Below are positions 55,040 to 64,000 of a stretch of 64,000 nt of DNA, one piece after another; the first letter of the stretch is position 1, and each line of letters starts with the position of its first letter. The stretch is from Acholoe squamosa (taxonomy: Eukaryota; Annelida; Polychaeta; Phyllodocida; Polynoidae). Both the position numbers and the translations under genes were made by a program. The stretch is taken from NCBI GenBank assembly GCA_949317995.1, contig OX439037.1:50316080-50380079 (forward strand), read 5' to 3'. The notes under the pieces were generated by a model. The model was given only the letters and a program-made list of their open reading frames with translations, did no database searches and was not told the origin of the DNA.

Positions 55040-58000
55040 GTGTGGTGTACATATGCGCAGGCATACCCTGCTGTATTTCCATTTCCCAACCAAAAAGGGT
55101 GTTTTGGCACTTCTTGTGATGGATTCTGCTGTACGTATACTGTTTGATCAAAATGCATCACAGACCATAATGTTGCCCTATATCATAGTAGTTCAATGTT
55201 ATCAATGCTGGATTGATTTGCTCAGTTTAGCCCAGCATTATACCCATTAGAACCATCAATTTCCACTACCAAAGGGCATGCCTCCACAGGCAGCGGAAAG
55301 TTGTCACTTCTGACTAACTCATTCATATAAAACCATGATTTTACTGCTATAAACCTTTTGGACAATGACATGTATGTGTAGTATGAAACCATAGCTTTCC
55401 ATTTAGTATACATGTTCATGTTGCATATTGAAGGTAAATGCCCATAAATGGAAGATTAGTCTGAGGAGAGAGGAAAATAGCTGTTTGTCTGTGCCCTGTG
55501 AGTGCGTTCTGAACACCCTATAAATACTACCAGGCGGCATCCACCACTAACCTCTCATGCACTTTATCCCTGCCACAGACCTGAAATTCATGATGACATT
55601 CAATTATTATCAACACGGCGACATTAAAAACCAGATATGGTCACCGGATAAGATGTTAGACATCATTTCTGAGATATCCCGTGAATGTATAAAAGCACTG
55701 ATTACAGCATCTTTCTACTACCTATACCGTATACAGTGGTGCATGTAGGGTGGATGCCAAGCATTATACATGTAGTAGGTGAACTGCTTGGGGAACGGGG
55801 GTTTTTTATGCAATTGATTGGGTTTGGTCCCAATTGATTACATAGGCCTGATCCTATGGATTATTTGTTGGCTGACCGGTTTGAGCATCAAAGAAAGAAA
55901 GAGAAAGAAAGAAAAAGGAAAATGGAAGAAAAATGCTACGATTGTACATAACCCCTGAGAATTGAAGAAGAAAACGGAGTTGGTAATCACATGGCACGAC
56001 AGCTTCATCTGTCATTATTATGTAGAACATAGCAGAACAATCGTAGTCTTGATACAGGCGCCATGGTAGTCTATCTATATACTCTTGGTAGCTTTAGGGT
56101 GGTTTGCCGAGGATGGTGCTATGTCATATAATCTTTTCGGACATCGTTTGCAGCGTCCTCCTGCTTGAAGGTAAAAATGTCAAAAGCGTGATTTCAATGC
56201 TGTTTCTGAGCCCACCACACTGAATACAACAAGGTCGTCAGATTGATGATACCAAAATCTACAACTGAACTAAGGTAAACAATCTGGCAACATTGGCTCG
56301 TCATAAGTTGACCTTAAAGTAGGCATCATGTCAAGATTCGAAACAATTTCTTTTTTTGTCGGGGGTTCATAGTTCGCACTTGTAGTATGTCTCATTGTGT
56401 TTGACACATTCGATTTACTCTATTTTCATAGTTTGTGCATCCCAACCTGATGAACGGAATCTGCTTAAGTCGACCTTAATCTGACCAACCTGACTGCCTA
56501 ATTACGGACAGGCAGAGACCGGACGGAATGTGAATAGCCTCTTAAACAATTGGTGTCTGGTGTATAGAAACATTGGAGGACAGTGCACCAGTCCCCCAAC
56601 TCTCCTATACAGCACACAGCAGATATCGGGGCATAAAACCTTGCTATCCTTGCTTTAGTGGTCTTACAGCTTTGCTGTAAAAACCCTTAAAACCTGGCAT
56701 ACTAGTCTAAAATGTCTTCAAAATGATGACCCAAGATAGTCAAACTGATGACATAATGTTATCAGAGTGATAGCTTTGCCGGTGACTACTTTGGATCTAC
56801 ATCCCAGAGATAAGTTGTTCTTGTAGACTTTCGGAATGTCAATTTGAGGACCTAAAGTCCTTCAGTTCACACATGTATGCCTGATCATATATCATAACAT
56901 ATAGCTGATCCATTAGTATCACATACCGGCCCCCTGGTTAGTGTTAGCCCATGTCTGTACCTCTTCTGGGGACCGTAAGTCGTCAACCTGATGAGTTTGA
57001 AGAACCAGTCTATTTGCAATGCAGCCATTTTGGCTCCATTTATCAGTATTTATCCAACTGACAGGTACTACATATTGACCAATTTAGAAAGGAGCTGAAA
57101 TAATGGGCATTGTGAAAAATTCTCTTAATCCCAAGGATACCATGTTTGTCAGAGGAGGAGAAAGGGAAGCTGCAAAACTACTATCTAGTGACAAACTACT
57201 GAGCTAGTATCCTTGCCTCTGAAGTTGAACATACCTGGCAAAATTCCATAATACTGCAATGTTACCACATGTACCCACTCCCCCTTTGTGTCTAAACCAT
57301 TTTAGATGCACGCTTAAAAGGTTCTTCTGAAAGCCTGCATTTGTCCAGATTTGAGGATCTGATATAGCATTGAGTTGGGTTCAAACAAAGGTGTTATTAG
57401 TCAAAGGTTTATTTGCCTTTGATGCATGACATCTTTGATGTAGCCCCTTAATGACCCACTCATTGTAATATGAAGCCTGTTTGGCTCATTCTTCATATTG
57501 GCAATGTTTAAGTAAGGTCTCACATAGGGCAGAACTGTGTCATTTCCATACCATGTTCATACTATTTCGGCCAATACTTATCCCCAGTGCTACACCACAG
57601 GCAGCCTGTTTAGCTTGTTTTCCCCTAACAGATGTCACCAGGCTTGCCCCGGCCTGCATGTCTGTGATGGATCTGGGACAGCCTTTATGGTGCAAGTTTA
57701 TTACCTGTGTCTGGTTTGTTTGTACTGCATTGTACTGCATACCCCTCTCTACCCTGCACATGCTTAGACATAATAAAGGTTATTGTGATTGTGCATCTAC
57801 ATAATTATTGTGGTACATCCAGAGCCACAGGTCATATGATCTACCCAATTCTCTTTCTGTTTGTCTGATCCCCAAATTGGTTTATGTTTCCATTGTGTCT
57901 TTAACATGTTAATAAGCCTTTGTCAATCAGGTGGTGACATTTTCCCCCCATTTTCAGTTAATTTATACTTTATATGACCTATCTCCATAGGCATATTTGG

Positions 58001-58436
58001 TATAATTTTAAGGCTCACAGTGGCGGTAATGCAATTAGCTGGATATCACAACTATTCTCCCAGTGTTGCGAAGGCAGTAAACTCCGAACAGCCGAAATAT
58101 AAATTTTGACTTGAAAATGTTCTACCAACCCACCCATAGCATATGAGATAAGAGAAATAGCGATGTATTATGTTAAAAATAACAACAAAAATAGTTAGAA
58201 TAAGACTATCAGTATATAGCCGCCCCCACCTTTCAATCTTTAACATATCCTTCTAATGAGAGGATAAATGGGTGATCTGTGGATGTCTCATGCCTAGGCC
58301 CCATGTTTCATCCAAACGTGAAAAAAAGGGAGCAACAAACATTTTCATTACCAAAGCCTAGAGATTGCTATGAATCGTAATATCCAGGCCCACATTTTAG
58401 TACTCCGGACTTAACTAATTAATGTATCAGAAAATC
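55040..58436. other. No recognisable gene over 3.4 kb
   Basis: Mostly unique-looking AT-rich DNA. It contains a GAAAGAAA purine tract at about 55890-55930. Frames at 55038-55250, 55557-55748 and 57481-57804 were inspected without finding a domain. Confidence 0.35.
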
Positions 58437-58512
58437 AATAAAAATCGTGTTGAGACTAAAAATCACGTTAATTGGAACCGACAAAAATGGGATGTCAATG
58501 ATATCCCTACTA
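58437..58512 (-). repeat. R1-family fragment
   Basis: On the minus strand it starts GGGATATCATTGACATCCC and continues ATTTTTGTCGGTT, related to 25413 and 6535-6618. Confidence 0.45.
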
Positions 58513-58805
58513 GGTATACTATAAAACATTTCAATTAGCTTATGTGACAAGAGGCGGTGGATCTTTGAGATAAGACTTATTGCCACATTTTATTTAAAAT
58601 CATTTTCCCTATTGCCATTGATATACTAAAGATTTAACATGTGTCCAAGAGTGAATGAGTAAAAGTAGGCAATGCCACGAGTTAGAATACAATTTACGTA
58701 AATCAAAATGTAAAATATTTCTTACTTTGATATGAAAAACATCAGACCTAGAATAAAGACAACGTACTACATGCATTCATTTCAACCTGAATGCTGGTAT
58801 GAAAT

Positions 58806-59229
58806 CCCGGGGGGGACACTCACATTTATTCTGACACAGGTGTGTGGCTGGAGCTACAACAACCCTTACCCTTGTTAGGGGGATTTTACCTCAAAAACTG
58901 TTCCCTTCTTAGGGCACTTTAAAAAAAAAACACAAAAAAAAAACAATGTTTTTAAAGAAATAATTCACTCATAAACCATTAGAATTCCCTAGATGTGAAA
59001 ATATCTCCTTAAAACTAGGCAATTATGGTCAAAATGTGGGTATTTTTAGGGGATGTTTCACACCCAAGTCAAAAGTAAACCCTTGTTAGGGGGATTTTGG
59101 TCAAAGTTGACCCTTGTTAGGGGGATTTTGGCGTAGAATTCGGACCCTTGTTAGGGGGATTTTGATGAAAAAGTGCCCTTGCCAGCCGCACACAAGTGTC
59201 AGCAAAATATATGAAGTGTCCCCCCCGGG
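58806..59229. mobile_element. hAT-type MITE with exact 8-bp target duplication
   Basis: TATGAAAT occurs directly on both sides (58798-58805 and 59230-59237). The ends CCCGGGGGGGACACT are inverted repeats, with similarity continuing inward (CTGACAC-GTGTG-GGCTGG). The interior has a ~20-bp phrase CCCTTGTTAGGGGGATTTT repeated about four times. An 8-bp duplication is typical of the hAT superfamily; no transposase is present. Confidence 0.85.
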
Positions 59230-59483
59230 TATGAAATGCAACCAATAGATATCTATAATAACGTCACCCGTTGAGGTGCTGAGTCAAAGCTGTCATATAT
59301 CACTTTTTATACCATGGTTATGGGTCATTTGCATATTTTTGCATTCAGGTTAAAGGGTAAAACTAGTGCAATTAACCACGGCTAGAATGAACGATGTTGT
59401 AGTACTTTTTCTCTACACCAGACGGCGGGACTGCATATACCATGGTATAAAGAGCATATTTAAGCTTTATTGATGCACTCGTT

Positions 59484-59553
59484 GGTTTCAGTCACTTGAT
59501 ACAATGAACTCTGGCGTATAACACCATCGTTCATTGTATCTATGACTAAAACC
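59484..59553. repeat. Hairpin, ~25-bp arms
   Basis: The left arm (59484-59509, ending GATACAATGAAC) and right arm (59529-59553, starting GTTCATTGTATC) pair with a few mismatches and one bulge around a 19-nt loop. MicroRNA-precursor-like geometry, not proven. Confidence 0.65.
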
Positions 59554-59713
59554 ACCTTGTTAAATACGATGGGATAAAGTTGTATGGGACGTGTCAGCAG
59601 CACTTTAAGGTAGTGAGTGGTACACGGGAACGCTCTTAGAGACAGACACCTGTTCACACCTCACACACTGATTCTGCTCATTAGTTTCTACAGATAACAC
59701 CAGCATCAGGTTC

Positions 59714-59815
59714 AACAGATTGCAGTCACATCGATCCCTGCAATGTTTTCTCATGCATGAGAAACATTGCAGGGGTAGTATTCTACAGTGCTAACTGATG
59801 TCACTGCAGTCTGTT
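59714..59815. repeat. Nested foldback, ~100 bp
   Basis: The inner palindrome CCCTGCAATGTT...AACATTGCAGGG has its centre CATGCATG at about 59752-59759. Outer arms 59714-59732 and 59797-59815 pair at 17 of 19 positions (CAGTCACATC / GATGTCACTG). Likely a tiny MITE or structured RNA. Confidence 0.7.
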
Positions 59816-60772
59816 AGGGTTCCACAAGAAATGCAAGCTGTTCGGATTTCAGGGGTAGATCCAGAAGGGGTCATCTAGGGGTTTTCTAGCTAAGAAAATT
59901 TGGTTGGAGTAGGGCACAACGAGGATTTGGTACACATTTCCAATAGTTAAGAGTCGAATCACGGTAAGGGGGGGGGGGCATGTGGCCCCCGGATCGCCCC
60001 CTGGTTTGGCTACTGAATTTGTAAGACACTATTGCCAGACAACTCAGCTCCTATGAATTACACCCTGTACAAATTACGCACTGATTGTGTGTAGTTGACG
60101 CAGTTCAATAACGTATGTCAATTTCTTCATTAATATCAGCTAGGGATGTTTTCTTTTTTAGCGAAAATGTAATCCCGGGAGAGAGAAGAAAAACCCTTTG
60201 ATAGATCAAAAGTTTTTGAAAGCCACTGTGGACCCTTGATTGGATTACAAAAGGACGAAATTGGCCTGGTAAACATTATTTGTGTTGTTCAGAGCCGGGC
60301 ATTCCCTCTATGACTAGTCAGAATCTTCCTACAAGGTTGAAAGATTTCTATCCTCCCATTGCATTGGCAAACACTTGAAAGCAAACCCATTTAGGCGAGT
60401 GCCGTCTGTTCTATCAGTATTAACGCTACAGTCACAATTTCTATAAATAACAAGGCATACTATACAAACAAAACCTTCCACACTTAGATACTCCCCCCAA
60501 AAAAAGAAAAAGAAACCTATCACTGTAATTCAAATTATGATGTTTCAAGATGGCAGCAGGTCTGTTTGTAAACAAAGTGGAAGGGTGTCAATTCATAAAA
60601 TTAAAGGGAGTTTTGGAGTTCATATTACATAAACAGCGGCACCTTAGAGATAGATGTACCTATAGGTAAACCATGTTACCAAACAATTGTTGTTACTTGG
60701 GAGACATCTGCAGTTTTCACTGGTATCACTGTAATTCGGTTTGCACTCAAAACAAGGTATCACTGTAAATTA
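59816..60772. other. No recognisable gene
   Basis: Ordinary DNA with one G-run at about 59969-59978. Confidence 0.35.
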
Positions 60773-61064
60773 CCGTAATCTCCCACGTATAAGGCACAGC
60801 CCGCATTTAAGGTGCACCTAGAGTTTTGGGAAATTCTCAAAAGAATTAAAAATTCATAACTTTGGTTCTACTGAATGAATTTTCAAAATTCAAAAAGCTA
60901 CCCATAGCTTGGGCCACTTTGGGCCCTCCTGGGCCCCATTTTGTCCTATTATGACCAAGGGGGCATGTAAGATATCAAAAGAAAGGTCTTGGTGTCCCCC
61001 TTGTGGATCCAATGAGAACTTAAACCCCCCGTTTAAGACGCGCCTTATACGCGGGAGATTACGG
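60773..61064. mobile_element. TA-target MITE (Tc1/mariner or pogo-like)
   Basis: 292 bp flanked by TA on both sides. The ends start CCGTAATCTCCC, then RCGTATAAGGC, as inverted repeats of about 25 bp with one or two differences. The interior is rich in GGGCC words and has no transposase. Confidence 0.8.
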
Positions 61065-62940
61065 TATGCGATTTTGTTGTGTGGTATCGTCACTGTGGCA
61101 GTAGAGGTGGACGCTCAATAGGCACTGTGGTGCAGATAGACGTGTGCAGTGGTGACATGCATTATCACTGGTGCCACCATTGACTCACAGAAGCCTGACA
61201 CATTCCCCAGCAATTAGTCTTCCATCTTTGGACAAAGCGTGATCACTGCGGTATTTTGCTAATCAATTCTGGTTACCCATGTCCATAACTTGCGACAACG
61301 GCATGGGAGCACAAACAATCCGGATCTGATGCACAGCACCATTTTATTGCCTATTGATTGAGTACAGCTGGTAATACATGTATGCATGCATTCAGGAGTA
61401 TGTAATGGCCAATACGACCCATAATGACAGGCTGAAATACCCTTATCAAGACCGGATGTGAGTGGAAGAGGGATCCAAAATGTTTTCAATATTGTCCAGG
61501 CAAAACAACTAACATTGTCTAAGTGATAGTATAGTTTTGTCTAAGGGAAAGTTATCTTCTTCACACCAGTAGGTGTATATCACGGAAAGGTCTATAAAGG
61601 CCAAAATAATGGTGGTTTATTAAACTACATGAAATAAGGCCTCAGTTGCATCTCATTGCATTTTCTATATACTATATACTGAAAAAATATGAACTCATGT
61701 TGAAGGAAGTGTTGGGCGGACTTAGTCTGGGCCCAATCAATAAACACTTCATCATACCAAGGTTACAGGTCAGCGCGGGACGGGTGAGCACAGCCTTCCC
61801 ATGCCGCCCCTACTAACTTCCTGTTTCTGATCCATGCTCAAGGGTCCAAGGTCGGCAGGGTCACATGATTCAGTAGCTCTTACTACCACATCATGCCGCC
61901 TTCACGGTGCGGGGCGGGGAGCCGCCTCCATAGAGCAAAAAGGTTTATCTTGTCACTACGGGACAGCAGGCATCGAGGCCAGCCACGGAGCATTGCCAAT
62001 CAATAATAAGGAAACATTTATAATGTTATAACAATGTCTGCTGTATAAAATCTCACTCTGACACCAGAGGCCCCAGGAAACCTGAGGAAGTTTACAGACT
62101 CATGTAGCAAAGGGGCAAACTTTTGCACTTAAAAAGTTGAGTTTACATTGACATTAGAAGATTGCTCAAAGGTATGAATAAAAATGGAGCCTCTGAACCG
62201 GGGGGGGGGGCGTCATATAAGGTCTGGTTGACTATTCCAGTGTTAATTTAGATAATGAATATCTATGTATTTAGTGATACAATTTCTGTGAGATGCATAG
62301 CGTGTGCAGAAATATGCAAATAATAGACATAGCTAAAAATCAACGACTTTTTGCTATATAAACCAGTCAGACAGTTTATTTCGCCCCTACAGGTTTAACC
62401 AAGAAGCTCTGTATCACACCCCAAGTGCGATAAGTTCAAAAAAGATATTAACGAGATCTACCTTTGGAAATGAGTTTACTGAATGACTTAATAAGAGCTA
62501 TATTAACTCTCATTCCTTTTCTCACTTACTAATGAATTTATATATCATCATCCTTATTTTTCTTTAATAAGTTAATTTAATTGGGCCAGAGGACCACTTC
62601 TATTTCAAATCTCAGAATTATACCCGCTCTCCTCTCTTGGTGCTTTAAGATCCAGCATCCTCTGTCAGGCCTATTTCTTTAAATGTAACATATCATTATT
62701 AGTGAACAATCTGAATCCGATTCTAAAACAAAACATCCCTGGGCTAACATTTCGTTCAGGATAAATGAAAGAAATTTCAACTTCCAATGTATGAATTACT
62801 CTCAAAGAGGTGAGGATCAAAGGTAGAAACTGGTGGTGGGATCCTGTGGACATTATAAGAACTTTCACATGCACACTAACTCCACCTGGTCCCTTGCACA
62901 AACTCCACCGGGTGTGTGGCACCTTTGAGAAAAGCTTTTA
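61065..62940. other. No recognisable gene over 1.9 kb
   Basis: Short frames at 61259-61489 and 61834-62031 lack domains. G-run at about 62202-62211. Confidence 0.35.
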
Positions 62941-63023
62941 GTTGAAAGTTCCAAGAGGGGCTTGAGCTCATGAGCCTTGGGTTTGGAGACAGCCTCTCAA
63001 CCAACTGAGCTAACCAGGCAGGT
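62941..63023 (-). other. tRNA-like SINE head (minus strand)
   Basis: On the minus strand GCCTGGTTAGCTCAGTTGG has a tRNA start with box A; ATGAGCTCAAGCCCC is a decayed box B. Its translation gives the WLAQLVERL string seen when tRNA-SINEs are translated. Not a functional tRNA. Confidence 0.5.
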
Positions 63024-63610
63024 ACTAGAAGGCATACTAATATAGCAGTCAATGGTGAAAAACCTTTTTGATTTATCAATGAAATGATATGACCAACCAT
63101 TCCGTTTCTGAGATATGTTATGCAAGAGATATTTCCCTAAAATGTGAACAAGTTTGGTGTTGATTCTATACAGCTTTGATTGGGAAATGTCATGTTATGT
63201 TCTAGAACACTGTCATTTCCTACATAAAGATCCCAATTATTTGAACAGCTGTAATTTTGGTATTACATGGTCAATCAAATTCATTTTTGGTTTAGGTAAT
63301 GGATATGGACTGTAGATGACATGTTAACGAGGTTTCCATGCAATTTCGAGAAAGTAAATATTATCCTTGAGTATGCCTCAAGCGCAGCATGCCTGACAAT
63401 GTATCTCAGTGCCGCAATACCACCACATGTGATGACTGATCAATGTCACAATCTCATCAAATACACAGTCCTCTTTGTGTTGGATCCATTTTCAGGCATG
63501 CCAATGTAGCAGAATGCAGTGACCTGTCCTAGTTTACTGCAGCACTGGGCTGTTAAATGACCAGTTACTCGCCAGCAACCAAATTGGCTCATATTAATTA
63601 TTTGCACACA
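63024..63610. other. No recognisable feature
   Basis: Ordinary sequence; no supported gene. Confidence 0.35.
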
Positions 63611-63615
63611 CCTAA

Positions 63616-63856
63616 GGGAGTGATAATTTTTTAACAACAGGGGGGGGAGCGGTGGGTTTGAGGGGGGGTCAGAATTTTTTCAACCCCTTGACCGGGGGGG
63701 GGGGGGTCAGAATTTTTCAATACCTCTGATTGGGGGGGGGTCAAAATAATTTCACCTGTTTTCAGTGGAAAACCCCGCACGTTACTATAGGCTAAAAGGG
63801 GACGTTCGCGCGCAAACCCACCAGCCCCCCCCCCTGTTGTTAAAAAATGATCACTC
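63616..63856. mobile_element. G-run MITE, member 4 (best preserved)
   Basis: TAA lies on both sides, and the ends GGGAGTGATAATTTTTTAAC and its near-perfect reverse complement follow. AACAGGGGGGG and CCCCCCTGTT lie just inside. The interior has two G-run plus TCAGAATTTTTCAA repeats. Three further G runs are on the same strand. Confidence 0.8.
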
Positions 63857-64000
63857 CCTAACGCCAGGGGAAGTAACGCTTTGACCCTCCTCTTACCCTA
63901 CCCAGTGTCAAACTGCCAGGTTGCATAACTATGATTACATGATATTTCTATCCCATTTAAATGGATTTTTTTACATTTCTCAACGCCATGATATACAGAC

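Noticed and set aside
55038-55250. Second THAP-like exon after a pyrimidine tract and CAG
   Set aside because: The CAG lies within repeat R6, and the following frames do not show the THAP residues in order.
57481-57804. 107-codon plus-strand gene
   Set aside because: Overlaps frames on both strands; no domain, start context or splice signal supports it.
62876-63100. Minus-strand protein with WLAQLVERL
   Set aside because: This string is the usual translation of a tRNA-SINE head.

Overview
The window looks like repeat-dense, AT-leaning, non-coding DNA from an animal, most likely a marine invertebrate. The evidence is indirect: tyrosine-recombinase (Ngaro/DIRS-like) and Ty3/Gypsy-like retroelements, tRNA-headed SINEs, several families of short inverted-repeat elements, large minisatellites, TA microsatellites, a decayed THAP-type zinc-finger exon, and repeats rich in AGGTCA half-sites. 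No complete host protein gene could be supported on either strand. The species cannot be named from this sequence alone.

Layout. 0-1.4 kb: a dispersed repeat and an ~83-bp minisatellite. 1.4-6.3 kb: Ngaro-like element copy 1 (+) with split direct repeats. 6.6-6.9 kb: a solo LTR with a long TA run inside. 7.3-9.3 kb: a 2-kb inverted-repeat element holding a smaller G-rich MITE. 9.8-10.4 kb: a tRNA-like SINE followed by a hairpin. 11.5-13.2 kb: a 1.46-kb inverted-repeat element lying inside a TA microsatellite. 14.5-19.0 kb: Ngaro-like copy 2 (-). 20.4 kb: an almost perfect 31-bp-arm hairpin. 22-22.7 kb: a duplicated repeat full of nuclear-receptor half-sites. 25.2-30 kb: several inverted and dispersed repeats plus a THAP-like exon relic. 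30.3-32.2 kb: a 22-bp minisatellite with higher-order structure. 32.8-36 kb: a rearranged LTR-element relic. 36.7-37.6 kb: a third, old Ngaro/DIRS gag relic. 38.4-39.1 kb: two copies of a 221-bp unit containing a tRNA-Asp-like sequence.

39.85-51.06 kb is the centrepiece: an 11.2-kb Ty3/Gypsy-type element whose two 419-bp LTRs differ at only about 4 positions, so it is a young insertion. It has a coiled-coil gag-like region, pol (reverse transcriptase, RNase H, integrase) and a very long extra reading frame downstream of pol with C2H2-like fingers. A ~490-bp MITE has inserted into that extra region. A motif near the end of the extra region (FFxxFGxxxDxWDGT) recurs on the minus strand at 34.2 kb in the relic of a second LTR family, so this extra protein belongs to a lineage rather than to one copy.

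51-64 kb: a second SINE+hairpin, more tRNA-like heads, a hAT-type MITE with an exact 8-bp target duplication, a TA-target MITE, further foldbacks and two more members of the G-run MITE family. Retroelements are treated as fossils: named, bounded and described by parts only.
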